NCBI GenBank assembly: GCA_963738545.1
Contig: CAVTXA010000002.1
Span: 186,001-250,000, forward strand
Length of the DNA stretch: 64,000 nucleotides
DNA from: Bog-756 sp963738545
GTDB taxonomy: Bacteria > Actinomycetota > Acidimicrobiia > Acidimicrobiales > RAAP-2
Direction: 5' to 3'
Both the position numbers and the translations under genes were made by a program. Of this stretch, positions 1-8,547 are shown in pieces. Each line of letters begins with the position of its first letter. Position 1 is the first letter of the stretch. Below the pieces are notes generated by a model. That model was given only the letters and a program-made list of their open reading frames with translations. It was not told where the DNA came from and searched no databases.

Positions 1-164
1 TGTGGATCGGGGCCGAGCTGTTCACCTTCTTGGCGCTGATCCCGGTCTTCGTCCAGTGGGTCCGATTCGAGGAGCGCAAGGGTGCCCGCTATGACGCCCA
101 GCTCGACGCCGAGATGGCCGCGTCCGAACTGGACCGCTCGGGCCCAGCCGCCGTCATCGACTGA
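1..164 (+). CDS. C-terminal tail of a membrane protein, possibly CtaG-like (partial)
   Basis: Only the last 53 or so codons are inside the window; the frame is open from the left edge and ends at TGA 162-164. The tail has one hydrophobic stretch (WIGAELFTFLALIPVFVQWV) followed by a charged cytoplasmic end with FEERKGARYDAQLDAE. A terminal helix followed by an EER-rich tail is what I remember from CtaG/caa3-type cytochrome oxidase assembly proteins, but the fragment is too short to decide. It converges on the RodZ-like gene with a 52-bp gap. The reading as the end of a real gene is fairly safe; the family is a guess. Confidence 0.5.
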   Translation, partial: WIGAELFTFLALIPVFVQWVRFEERKGARYDAQLDAEMAASELDRSGPAAVID

Positions 165-216
165 ACGCCCTCAGCCTGTCCGCCCCCGGCTCGATTTCGG
201 CCGGGCGGTCAGGCCC

Positions 217-1287
217 CTACGGGACAGGGGTGAAGACGTAGGTGTACGGGGTGGAGCGCGGCGCGTTGTAGAACACCACCTTGCCCTTGACGGAGATGCC
301 GACCACCACCGCCGACGAGCCGACCTGGACGGTCATGGTCCCTTGGGCCGGATAGCTCAGCTTCCTCCCGGCGGGTTGGACCCCGCTGACCAGGGGGGTC
401 GGTGAACCCGAGCTGGTGACCTGCACCCAGCACGGCCCGGTGGTGGTGATGTCGACGACGAACGCCCGGGTGTTGACCGAGTAGGTGGAGGTCTGCCCGC
501 TGGACCCGGTGGACACGACGGGGGCGGCCTGCGTCGCGCCCCTGGTCGGGGAGGTCGCTCCCGGGGAGGTCTGGGACCCGCCCGGTTCGACCACCCGGAG
601 GATGTGGGCCGAGGCCAGCCACTGGGGACGCTGGGCCAGGATGACCGAGCCGGCCAGGGCGAGGATCAGGAGGACGCCGGCCACCCACGTGATGACCTTG
701 AGGGCCCTGGGCGCCCGCTGCTTGCGCCGGGCCCTGGCCACGGCCCGCTTGCTCTGCTTGAGCTCCTGACGGGGCACCACGGGGAAGGTGCCGGTGGGGG
801 GACCGGTGGCGGCCACCTCGTAGCCGTAGTTCCCCACCGGGGTGTTCGAACGCCCCCGGACCTTCGGAACCGGCCCCGTCTGGGTGAAGGCGCGCAGGTG
901 GTCGGGTCCGGTCGATACCGCGGCCACCACGGTGGTGGCGGCCGCCCCGTTGTCGTTGCGCTGAGCCCGCTCGGCAGAGGATGGCGAGGTCGACCAGGCG
1001 TCGATCATCCGGAGGGCGAGCGCGTCGCCGTCGAGACCGAGGAAGGCGGCGTAGCGTCGGAGGGTGGACAGGGCCAGGGCCTGGTCGGGGAGACTGTCGA
1101 GGTCGCCCGACTCCAGCGCTTCGAGCTGGGTGATGGGCCGGCCGAGGCGGTCGTGGACGGCCAGCAGGTCGAGGTCCCGCTCTTCCCGGGCCTCGCGCAG
1201 CAGGGCGCCGATCTCCTCCGCGGAGGAGTCGGTCTCGTCACCTTCGTCATCACGCCGGCGAGTCGCTGCGCCGCGTTGCCGGATCAC
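217..1287 (-). CDS. RodZ-like helix-turn-helix membrane protein
   Basis: 356 aa. Residues about 22-95 form an HTH_25-type helix-turn-helix (IGALLREAREERDLDLLAVH, then ALESGDLDSLPDQ and a YAAFLGLD helix), followed by a low-complexity linker, basic residues, one membrane helix near 195-220 and a C-terminal beta-rich DUF4115-like domain with FVVDITTTGPCWVQV. This is the architecture of RodZ, which ties MreB to the cell envelope. In Actinobacteria such proteins are often simply annotated as helix-turn-helix domain proteins and their cell-shape role is not certain. The GTG start at 1287 is chosen because AGGAG lies 8 nt upstream. The gene is divergent from the pirin gene. Confidence 0.8.
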   Translation of the reverse strand: MIRQRGAATRRRDDEGDETDSSAEEIGALLREAREERDLDLLAVHDRLGRPITQLEALESGDLDSLPDQALALSTLRRYAAFLGLDGDALALRMIDAWSTSPSSAERAQRNDNGAAATTVVAAVSTGPDHLRAFTQTGPVPKVRGRSNTPVGNYGYEVAATGPPTGTFPVVPRQELKQSKRAVARARRKQRAPRALKVITWVAGVLLILALAGSVILAQRPQWLASAHILRVVEPGGSQTSPGATSPTRGATQAAPVVSTGSSGQTSTYSVNTRAFVVDITTTGPCWVQVTSSGSPTPLVSGVQPAGRKLSYPAQGTMTVQVGSSAVVVGISVKGKVVFYNAPRSTPYTYVFTPVP

Positions 1288-1385
1288 CAGCTGTCTCCTG
1301 ACTCTTCCCCTGGGCTAAGCGTACCTGCTCACTGTCTCTTTTCGGCAAGCCGGCCGACAATCTGAATCTCGGGCACTCCGACACG

Positions 1386-1411
1386 TCCAATTGGAATGTT
1401 GCGGACGCAAC
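1386..1411. promoter_or_regulatory. Two short palindromes in the rodZ-like/pirin divergent region
   Basis: The region between the two divergent genes holds the perfect 10-bp palindrome TCCAATTGGA at 1386-1395 and, three bases further, the perfect 14-bp palindrome GTTGCGGACGCAAC at 1398-1411. A partial repeat GTTGTGCGGA follows at 1416-1425. This stretch is less GC-rich than its surroundings and is the only place for the promoters of both genes. The palindromes are seen directly; their role as operator sites is an inference. Confidence 0.3.
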
Positions 1412-1489
1412 TAGTGTTGTGCGGAGCACAGGGAGCGCGCCACTCTGGGCGCGTGGGGCAACACCCTGCCGAGGACGAGGAGGTTGGTC

Positions 1490-2455
1490 ATGCCAGCAGT
1501 GACCGTGGACGATGTGGGAGCACTACCGAGGATCGGATCGTTGGATCCGGCCGCCAAGACGGGTCGCCCCGTGGTTTCGGTGACGACGGCTCCCGCCGGG
1601 TTCGAAGGTGAGGGGTTCCCCGTGCGACGGGCGTTCGCCGGCGTCGACAGCAGCTCACTCGATCCGTTCATCCACATGGACCAGATGGGCGAGGTGGAGT
1701 ACGCCCCCGGCGAGCCCAAGGGGACGCCCTGGCACCCGCACCGGGGGTTCGAGACCGTGACCTACATGATCGACGGGACGTTCCAGCATCAGGACTCCAT
1801 CGGCGGCGGGGGTCTGATCAGTGACGGGGACACCCAGTGGATGACCGCAGGGGGTGGCATTCTGCACATCGAGGCCCCGCCGGAGGAACTGGTGGCCACG
1901 GGCGGGCTCTTCCACGGCATCCAGCTGTGGGTCAACCTGCCCAGTGCCGACAAGATGATCGCCCCGCGCTACCAGGACATCGGTCGCTCCAACGTCGTGC
2001 TCCTGGCCTCACCCGACGGTGGCACCCTTCTGCGGGTCATCGCCGGCGAGGTGGACGGGCACGCCGGGCCCGGCTCCACGCATTCGCCCATGGCCATGGT
2101 GCACGCCACCTTGGCACCGGGCGCCCAGGTGGCGGTCCCATGGCGGCCGGAGTTCAATGCCCTCGTCTACGTACTGGGTGGTGCAGGATCGGTGGGGCCC
2201 GAGGCGCGCCCCGTCCGGACCGGCCAGTTGGCCGTCTTCGGTGCCGGCGAGTCGGTCACCATCGCCGCGTCGAGCGTGCAGGACGGGCGTACCCCCAACC
2301 TCGACGTGCTGATCCTCGGCGGGAGGCCCATCGGGGAGCCCGTCTACGCCTACGGTCCGTTCGTGATGAACACCAGGGACGAAGTGGCGCAGGCCTTCGA
2401 GGACTATCAGGCCGGACGGTTGGGCACCGTTCCCGCCGACCACATCGGCACCTGA
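1490..2455 (+). CDS. Pirin family protein
   Basis: 321 aa, a usual length for bacterial pirins. The N-terminal cupin carries HPHRGFETVTY near residues 82-92 and the GGGILHIEAP motif near 122-131. These supply the His, His, His and Glu ligands that bind the single metal in characterised pirins. A second C-terminal cupin follows (VYVLGGAG, then LILGGRPIGEPVYAYGPFV). Pirins act as metal-dependent quercetinase-like dioxygenases or as redox sensors; the natural role here cannot be read from sequence. I prefer the ATG at 1490 to an in-frame TTG six bases earlier because AGGAGG at 1478-1483 is well spaced from the ATG. Single gene, ended by a strong hairpin. Confidence 0.9.
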   Translation: MPAVTVDDVGALPRIGSLDPAAKTGRPVVSVTTAPAGFEGEGFPVRRAFAGVDSSSLDPFIHMDQMGEVEYAPGEPKGTPWHPHRGFETVTYMIDGTFQHQDSIGGGGLISDGDTQWMTAGGGILHIEAPPEELVATGGLFHGIQLWVNLPSADKMIAPRYQDIGRSNVVLLASPDGGTLLRVIAGEVDGHAGPGSTHSPMAMVHATLAPGAQVAVPWRPEFNALVYVLGGAGSVGPEARPVRTGQLAVFGAGESVTIAASSVQDGRTPNLDVLILGGRPIGEPVYAYGPFVMNTRDEVAQAFEDYQAGRLGTVPADHIGT

Positions 2456-2540
2456 GTCGGCGCCCAGGTGAGGTGCGGGTCGGCAGAGCCGATCCGCCAC
2501 CGTCGGCCGGGCACCCCGCTGCAGCGCTGTCCCCCTGGAT

Positions 2541-2574
2541 GATCGTCCCTCGACCCGATGGTCGAGGGACGATC
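2541..2574. terminator. Bidirectional hairpin terminator between pirin and MFS genes
   Basis: A perfect 15-bp stem (GATCGTCCCTCGACC at 2541-2555, reverse complement at 2560-2574) with a 4-nt CGAT loop sits between two convergent genes. No T-run follows on the plus strand, as is common in GC-rich genomes. Position and symmetry suggest it ends transcription from both sides. Confidence 0.75.
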
Positions 2575-2660
2575 TGGTTGGGACCACGTTCTGACCACTG
2601 ATGCCGCCGAAGGAGGGACCTCGGTCACCGTGCCGCCCGGCTCGGACGGTGAGGCGGGGG

Positions 2661-4166
2661 TCAGGCGGGGATCACCTCACCGGACACCCCGTCCACGTCG
2701 GCCAGGTCGTCCTTGGTGGCATTGACGAGGAACACCGCGGAGAGGAGGGCCACGACCAGGCAGGCGGCCCCGACGAGGAAGCCGACCGTGTACCCGTGTA
2801 CCTGGGCCGCCTCCACGTTGGCCCGGCTCGGCGTCCGGGTCAGCAGGTAGGTGGCGGTGGCCGAGGCGGCCACCGTGTTGAGTAGGGCGGTACCGAGCGA
2901 ACCCCCGACCTGCTGGGTGGTGTTGACCAACGCGCTGGACACCCCGGCATCGTGGGCCGGCACCCGGAAGAGGGCGGTGCTGCTCATGGGGACGAAGGCC
3001 AGTCCCATACCCAGGCTGATGAGGATCTCGGCCGGGAGGACGTGGGCCAGGTAGGTGGTGTCCGGGGTGATCCGGCTCAGCCACAGCATCCCGAGGGCCG
3101 CAGCGCCGAACCCGATGGCCATCAGGATGCGGGGGCCGAACCGGGGCAGGAGCTTGCTGGAAACCCCGGCGGCCACGATGATCCCGGCCGAGAAGGGCAG
3201 GAAGGCGAAGCCGGACTTGAGTGCCGAGTAGCCCAGGTTGCCCTGGAAGTAGTAGGTGAGGAAGAGGAACATGCCGAGCAGGCCGGCGCCGACCATGAAC
3301 GAGCTCAGGAAGGACCCACCCCGGTTGCGCTCGAGGATGACCCGCATGGGCAGGAGGGGGTTCTTGGACTTGATCTCGATGGTGACGAAGGCGGCCAGGA
3401 GGACCACGGCGATGCCCAGGAAGGACAGCGTGGCCGAGGAGGCCCACCCGTCCGAGGCTGCCTTGGTGAACCCGTAGACCAGGGCCACCAGTCCGGCGGT
3501 GACGGTGACCGCACCGGGGATGTCATAGCTGGTGTTGCCGTGGGAGCGGGACTCCCGCACGACCGGCACGGCGGCCAGGGCGGCCATCACGGCGATGGGC
3601 ACGTTGACCAGGAGGCACCAGCGCCAGGATGCGTACTCGGTCAGCACGCCACCCATGATGAGGCCGATGGCCGCGCCACCGCCCGAGATGGCGCCGTAGA
3701 CGCCGAAGGCGGTGGCGCGCTCCTTCACCTCGGTGAACGTCACCGAGATGAGCGAGAGTGCAGCCGGGGCCAGCAGGGCGGCGAACGCACCCTGCAGGGC
3801 GCGGGCCCCGAAGAGCATGGCCGAGTTGATGGCCACACCGCCCAGCGCCGAGGCTCCGGCGAAGCCCAGCAGTCCGATGATGAAGACCCGCTTCCGTCCG
3901 ACGTAGTCGGCGATGCGGCCACCCAGCAACAAGAGCCCCCCGAACGAGAGGGTGTAGGCGGTCACCACCCACTGGCGGTTCGCTGTGGAGATGTGCAGGG
4001 CGTGCTGGGCCGAGGGGAGGGCGATGGTGACGATGGATGCGTCGAGCACCACCATCAGCTGGGCCACGGCGATGATGCCGAGGGCCAGCCAGCGCTTGGG
4101 GTCGGCCGTGGATGCAGGGGGACCGGGTGGGGTAAGGGATGCGTCGAATTCGGTGACAGTGGTCAT
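2661..4166 (-). CDS. MFS transporter, DHA2 (EmrB/QacA) drug-efflux family
   Basis: 501 aa, a 14-helix DHA2 drug:H+ antiporter. Visible marks are LDASIVTIALPS in helix 1 (motif D1), GGRIADYVGRKRVF (motif A loop) near residue 83, and the GAAIGLIMGGVLTEYASWRW segment after the charged loop (antiporter motif C region). It should export drugs or metabolites across the cytoplasmic membrane using the proton gradient. It lies 48 nt downstream of a tetR gene in the same direction, so the two form an operon typical of repressor-controlled efflux. ATG start with GAGGAG upstream. Confidence 0.9.
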   Translation of the reverse strand: MTTVTEFDASLTPPGPPASTADPKRWLALGIIAVAQLMVVLDASIVTIALPSAQHALHISTANRQWVVTAYTLSFGGLLLLGGRIADYVGRKRVFIIGLLGFAGASALGGVAINSAMLFGARALQGAFAALLAPAALSLISVTFTEVKERATAFGVYGAISGGGAAIGLIMGGVLTEYASWRWCLLVNVPIAVMAALAAVPVVRESRSHGNTSYDIPGAVTVTAGLVALVYGFTKAASDGWASSATLSFLGIAVVLLAAFVTIEIKSKNPLLPMRVILERNRGGSFLSSFMVGAGLLGMFLFLTYYFQGNLGYSALKSGFAFLPFSAGIIVAAGVSSKLLPRFGPRILMAIGFGAAALGMLWLSRITPDTTYLAHVLPAEILISLGMGLAFVPMSSTALFRVPAHDAGVSSALVNTTQQVGGSLGTALLNTVAASATATYLLTRTPSRANVEAAQVHGYTVGFLVGAACLVVALLSAVFLVNATKDDLADVDGVSGEVIPA

Positions 4167-4214
4167 CGGGGCTCCTCGGGTTGGGGGTGACGGTGGAGGA
4201 CTGCGTGAGGGGTG

Positions 4215-4832
4215 CTAGCGGTGAAGCAGTGGTAGGACGATGTCGTCCACCACGTGGTGTGAGAACACCTCATCGACCGGGAGGCCACGGATGACCAACT
4301 GATTGATGAGGAGCGCCGAGATCACCTCTTCCACGAGCTCCGCCGAGCCGCCTTGCGGCAACTCCCCCCGGCGGACGGCTCGATCGATGATCCCGTTGAA
4401 CTCCCCCTTCTTGCTGTCGAGAACCTGGGAGCGGACCAGTTCGGCCAACTCCGGATCGGAACGCATGGCCGACATGACGCCGGCGATGATGGCGGCGTCG
4501 ACGTCGCTGGCCGAGCAGGCGATCTGATCCAGTGCCGCCACCAGGTCGCCCCGCAGGGTGCCCGTGGACGGGAACACGACCGGCATCCCGCCGGTCTTCA
4601 TGCAGTGGACGGCCTCGGCCACGACCTGGGCCTTGCCCGACCAGTGGCGATAGATGGTGGCCTTGCCGGCGTGGGCCTTTTCGGCCAGGGCGTCCATGGA
4701 CAGGCGGTCGTAGCCCACCTCCATGAGGAGCTCGAGGGCGGCGTCGAGGATGGCCTGCTTGCGGGCCTCGGCCCGCGGTCCGGTGGGGCGGTCGGCCTTC
4801 CCGGTCCCCTCGATCTCCACGATGCTGGTCAC
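4215..4832 (-). CDS. TetR/AcrR family repressor of the adjacent efflux gene
   Basis: 205 aa. N-terminal HTH at about residues 25-70 (ILDAALELLMEVGYDRLSMD, then KATIYRHWSGK, the classic recognition-helix signature), followed by a helical ligand-binding domain of the usual TetR length. GTG start at 4832 with a GGAG upstream. Its operon partner is the DHA2 exporter, and two near-identical palindromes lie directly upstream, so autoregulation together with control of the exporter is the simplest reading. The inducer is unknown. Confidence 0.9.
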   Translation of the reverse strand: MTSIVEIEGTGKADRPTGPRAEARKQAILDAALELLMEVGYDRLSMDALAEKAHAGKATIYRHWSGKAQVVAEAVHCMKTGGMPVVFPSTGTLRGDLVAALDQIACSASDVDAAIIAGVMSAMRSDPELAELVRSQVLDSKKGEFNGIIDRAVRRGELPQGGSAELVEEVISALLINQLVIRGLPVDEVFSHHVVDDIVLPLLHR

Positions 4833-4859
4833 GGCTCACTTGCTCCGGTCGCACTCTAA

Positions 4860-4921
4860 AACGGAACGGTTCCGTTCATTAAAGAGTACACATGCCGGTC
4901 GCAGAACGCAACCGTTCCGTT
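4860..4921. promoter_or_regulatory. Paired TetR-type operators
   Basis: AACGGAACGGTTCCGTT at 4860-4876 is a perfect palindrome with 8-bp arms around one central base. AACGCAACCGTTCCGTT at 4905-4921 is a second copy with one arm mismatch. The centres are 45 bp apart and the nearer site starts 28 bp upstream of the tetR start codon. The spacer is unusually AT-rich (CATTAAAGAGTACACAT) and probably carries the promoter. Symmetry is seen directly; binding by the adjacent TetR protein is inferred. Confidence 0.7.
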
Positions 4922-4964
4922 CAGTTCTACCTCTGAGCTGGGATGCAGTGCCTTGGACGACCGG

Positions 4965-6668
4965 TCAGGAGCCGGGACCCCCGGTGGCCGAGCACGAGCG
5001 GGGGTCCCACGGTTGCAGGGGAGTGACGGCAGCGGTGGGGGGAAGGAACGGGCCGGTGGTACCCGTCCCGGACGTCGTCGTCGTGGTCGTGGCGACAGGC
5101 TGCGTGGTGGTCGAAGCGTTCCCGGCGGCCGAGGTCGCGGGGCTGCCGGCGGCCGGTGGGGCGGCCGGGGGATTGACGCTGAACTGGGTCCCGGTCACCA
5201 CGGTGACCTGGGCCCCGTCACTGGTGGGGCCCAGCGCGGTGATGACCGAACCGGAGAGGGATCGGGCGACGGCCTGGGCCGCCGCCTGGTCGGCCGGGGA
5301 CTTGGTGGCGTAGTAGACGACGGTCTCGGACTCGGCTCCCACCGAGGGCGTGTCACCCAACCCGACCATGTGGAACCCCAGCGCCTGGAGGGCGCTCGAC
5401 GTGTCGGTGGCCTGATTGTAGGCACCGGTGCCGTTCAGGACCGACACCGTCACCGCGGCGGGGGCCGGCAGCGGCTTGCCGGTCATCGAGTCGACCGACG
5501 CACCGATGCCGAGGAAGCGGTCGATGACGGCCTGGTCCTGGGTGATGGAGGGGAACTCGACATCGCCGTAGGCGCCACCCTGGTAGGTGTAGCCGGAGGT
5601 GCTCTGGTCCACCTCCACGGGCAGGGTCAGCTGGGGGGCGCCGTTGACGTTGACCGAGTGGAAGTTGAGGACGAGGCCGACCATGTCCGAGGTGGAGAAC
5701 TTCCGGTCCACCTCGAGCTGGGGCGCCAGTCCGCTCACCAGCCGCTCGTCGGTGATGGGATCGCCCAGGCCCTGCTTGGCCACGGCGGTGGCCAGCACCC
5801 GCAGGAACTCGTGATCGCGCCGGATACGGGCCAGGTCGCTCAGGTTCTCCGACGGCCAGTACTGGGGGAGGTCGGTGGTGATACCTGGACCCTTGTACTG
5901 GAGATGGCGGGCGCGAACCACCTGCAGGGCTTCGTAGCCGTTGAGGGACACACACCCCGCCGTCAACTGCTTCAGGCCGGAGTAGGCGTCGTAGACCGGT
6001 TCGGGGAAGTACATCTTCACCCCGCCGAGGGCGTTGACCACGTTGGCGAAGCTGTCGAAGTTGAGCACGACGTAGTGCTGGATGGGGATGCCCAGGTCCT
6101 CGTTGATGGCTGCCACCAGTTGGCTCGGACCCTGGTAGAGGGCGGCGTCGATCTTGTTGGCCCCGGTGGTGCGGGCATTGGGCACGAAGAGGTCCCGGGG
6201 GATCGAGAGGATGGACACGGCGTGGGTGGTCGGATTGAGGTGGAGGATCATGACCACGTCGCTGTTGATGCCGTTGACGCCCTGGGAGCACAGCCCGTAG
6301 GCGGCATTCTGCACCTTGAGTGCGCACCGGTCGGTCGAACCCACCATGAGGATGTTCTGGTTGCCCGCCTCGGCCCCGGTGGTCGGGACGTCGGTTAGGC
6401 CCCGGACGTCGATCCGGTGGATCTCGTGGTTGAGGTACCAGGCGTAACCGAGGCCGGCCCCGATCACCAGGATGACCACCAGGGCCAGGGTCCCCACGAT
6501 CCATCGGGCCTTCCGGTGTCGTCGCCGGGGTCGGCGGGCGCGATGGATCTCGTCTCCCAGGGCGAGCAGCGCCGACTCGTCGAAGGTGCCGGTGGGCTGG
6601 GAGCGATCCTGTTCCGGCGGCCCGGGCACAGGATCGGTTCCATCGCCGCCTGGTCCGGTACCCGTCAT
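4965..6668 (-). CDS. LytR-CpsA-Psr (LCP) family cell-wall glycopolymer transferase
   Basis: 567 aa. Short basic cytoplasmic N-terminus, one signal anchor at about 55-78, then the LCP catalytic domain (NILMVGSTDRC, SIPRDLFVPN, ALGGVKMYF, RARHLQY and ARIRRDHEFL; the conserved Arg and Asp residues hold the polyprenyl-pyrophosphate head group), and a C-terminal LytR_C domain near 430-520 (VSVLNGTGAYNQA). Such enzymes attach anionic polymers or arabinogalactan-type glycans to peptidoglycan outside the membrane. An upstream in-frame start at 6767 would run into the monooxygenase gene, so ATG 6668 is chosen, 28 nt after that gene's stop. A Pro/Thr-rich tail ends the protein. Confidence 0.88.
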   Translation of the reverse strand: MTGTGPGGDGTDPVPGPPEQDRSQPTGTFDESALLALGDEIHRARRPRRRHRKARWIVGTLALVVILVIGAGLGYAWYLNHEIHRIDVRGLTDVPTTGAEAGNQNILMVGSTDRCALKVQNAAYGLCSQGVNGINSDVVMILHLNPTTHAVSILSIPRDLFVPNARTTGANKIDAALYQGPSQLVAAINEDLGIPIQHYVVLNFDSFANVVNALGGVKMYFPEPVYDAYSGLKQLTAGCVSLNGYEALQVVRARHLQYKGPGITTDLPQYWPSENLSDLARIRRDHEFLRVLATAVAKQGLGDPITDERLVSGLAPQLEVDRKFSTSDMVGLVLNFHSVNVNGAPQLTLPVEVDQSTSGYTYQGGAYGDVEFPSITQDQAVIDRFLGIGASVDSMTGKPLPAPAAVTVSVLNGTGAYNQATDTSSALQALGFHMVGLGDTPSVGAESETVVYYATKSPADQAAAQAVARSLSGSVITALGPTSDGAQVTVVTGTQFSVNPPAAPPAAGSPATSAAGNASTTTQPVATTTTTTSGTGTTGPFLPPTAAVTPLQPWDPRSCSATGGPGS

Positions 6669-6696
6669 CGCCCGAGACGGTAGCAAGGCCGGTACG

Positions 6697-8340
6697 TCAT
6701 GGTGTCGCGGTCGTCGGCCGGGCGGCGAGCGGGATTCGAGCACCTCCCTCCACGGTCCGGGGCCCATCCGACCCTTCGCCGGTCGGGTCGACCGACGGGC
6801 CCTTCGGGGCCTGGAGGCCCAGTTCGGAGGGGTGCAGGCGCAGGGTGTCGTACCAGTAGCGAACGGTCCAGGTGGGCCAGTTGTTGGTCACCCGGCCCGA
6901 TGCCTGCTTGTACCAGCTGTGGCACGCTCCCACCCAGGTCGTCGTGGCCATCAAGGCCTGGGTGCGCTCGTCGTCCCGCCGGTAGGCCTCCGGGGCCACC
7001 TCCACCAACGGGTTCGCCGACGAGCCGCCGGCGTCGGTCTGGAGGGCGACGGCCTGCAGGATGAGGTTGAGCTGACGCTCCACCATGAACAGGATGGAGT
7101 TGTGCCCGAGGTTGGTGTTGGGGCCGTACAGGAGGTAGCAGTTGGGGAAGCCGGGCACCGCCGTGCCCCGATAGGCCCGGGCACCGTCCCGCCAGGCGTC
7201 GGCCAGCGTCTCACCGTGGTCACCGGTCACCGGGATGTGGCTGAGAAAGTCGGTGGTGGAGAAGCCGGTGCCGAAGATCAGGACATCGGCGGGTCGACGT
7301 CGGCCGTCCGAGGTCACCACGGCGTCGGGCTCGATGTGGTCGATGGGTTCGTCGACCACCTCGACGTCGGCCCCCATGATGGCCGGGTACCAGTCGTTGG
7401 AGATGAGGATGCGCTTGCAGCCGATCGGGTAGTCGGGAACCACGGCGGCCTCGGGCAGGCGTTCGGAGACCACCTCGGCTCTGATCTGATCGTCGAAGAG
7501 CTTCGAGAGCCGGGCCCCGGCCCAACTGTCCCGGCGGAACAGGATCCAACGGAACTCGAGGCTCCAGTAGATCCACCAGCGGTAGGCCCGGGCCACCGGC
7601 GGGACCCGGTCGAGCAGGCGCCTGGTCCGGCCGGAGTAGGCCCGGTCCTTCTTCGGTCCCACATAGTTGGGGGACCGCTGGTAGATGGTGACGCCGGCGG
7701 CTCGCGCGGCGACCGGCGGGACGAACTGGATGGCGCTGGCCCCGCTCCCGACCACGGCCACCTGTTTGCCCGCAAGGTCGACAGCATGGTCCCAGCGGGC
7801 TGAGTGCCACGACGGCCCGGTGAAGTGTTCGGCCCCCTCGAGGTCGGGGATGAACGGTCGGTTCAGCTGGCCGCAGGCGAAGAGGACGGTGTCGGCCTCC
7901 AGGACGGCCTCGCCGTCCGGTGAGGTCACCGAGACCTGCCACCGCCCGTCGTCCAGGGAGACGTCGCGCACCGTGGTGTGGAGGAGGAGGTGGGGCCCGA
8001 GCCCGAAGCGGTCGACCAGGCCCTCGGCATAGGTGAGGATCTCGTGCTGCGGGGCGAACCGGCGCGACCACCCGGCGGCGGGCGCGAAGGAGAAGGAGTA
8101 GAGGTAGGACGGGACATCGCACCCGCTGCCCGGGTACGAGTTGTCCCTCCACGTCCCACCCACGCCCTCGGAGCGCTCGATGACAGTGAAGGTGCGCAGT
8201 CCGGACCGCACCAGCTGGATGGCGGCACCGAGGCCGGCCAGGCCACCGCCCACGATGACCACGCGGGGCGGGCTCCGGCCCTCACGCCGGGCTGACGACA
8301 CCGCCTGCTGCAACCGCCGTCTGCCGATGTCCAGCGCCAT
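6697..8340 (-). CDS. FAD-dependent monooxygenase, Baeyer-Villiger type
   Basis: 547 aa. N-terminal FAD fold VVIVGGGLAGLGAAIQL, the GGTWRDNSYPGSGCD segment, the type I Baeyer-Villiger fingerprint FTGPSWHSARW near 170-180, and a second dinucleotide (NADPH) fold VAVVGSGASAIQF just after it. These enzymes insert oxygen next to a carbonyl or oxidise N or S atoms with NADPH and O2. The substrate is unknown. ATG 8340 is preferred to a GTG 15 nt upstream because GGGGAG lies just before it. It reads away from the permease gene across a 207-bp gap and towards the LCP gene. The carbonyl substrates it could serve may come from the catabolic genes elsewhere in the window, but no link is visible. Confidence 0.88.
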   Translation of the reverse strand: MALDIGRRRLQQAVSSARREGRSPPRVVIVGGGLAGLGAAIQLVRSGLRTFTVIERSEGVGGTWRDNSYPGSGCDVPSYLYSFSFAPAAGWSRRFAPQHEILTYAEGLVDRFGLGPHLLLHTTVRDVSLDDGRWQVSVTSPDGEAVLEADTVLFACGQLNRPFIPDLEGAEHFTGPSWHSARWDHAVDLAGKQVAVVGSGASAIQFVPPVAARAAGVTIYQRSPNYVGPKKDRAYSGRTRRLLDRVPPVARAYRWWIYWSLEFRWILFRRDSWAGARLSKLFDDQIRAEVVSERLPEAAVVPDYPIGCKRILISNDWYPAIMGADVEVVDEPIDHIEPDAVVTSDGRRRPADVLIFGTGFSTTDFLSHIPVTGDHGETLADAWRDGARAYRGTAVPGFPNCYLLYGPNTNLGHNSILFMVERQLNLILQAVALQTDAGGSSANPLVEVAPEAYRRDDERTQALMATTTWVGACHSWYKQASGRVTNNWPTWTVRYWYDTLRLHPSELGLQAPKGPSVDPTGEGSDGPRTVEGGARIPLAARPTTATP

Positions 8341-8547
8341 GCGAGCTCCCCTCACCCGTGCGGTCCGTGGCCGGCGATGTTACCGGGGTGGCGAGGAGTC
8401 CGACTGGGTCCCGGGTGATGGCCCGTAGGGAGGACAGAAGCTCCTAGACACCCGGGCGGTTCGGTGTTACCTTGCCGACAGCCACGGGGGGCACCGGCTT
8501 CATTTCGCTTTCACTTGACCAGTGCAACGACGAGAAGGAGTACGCCA

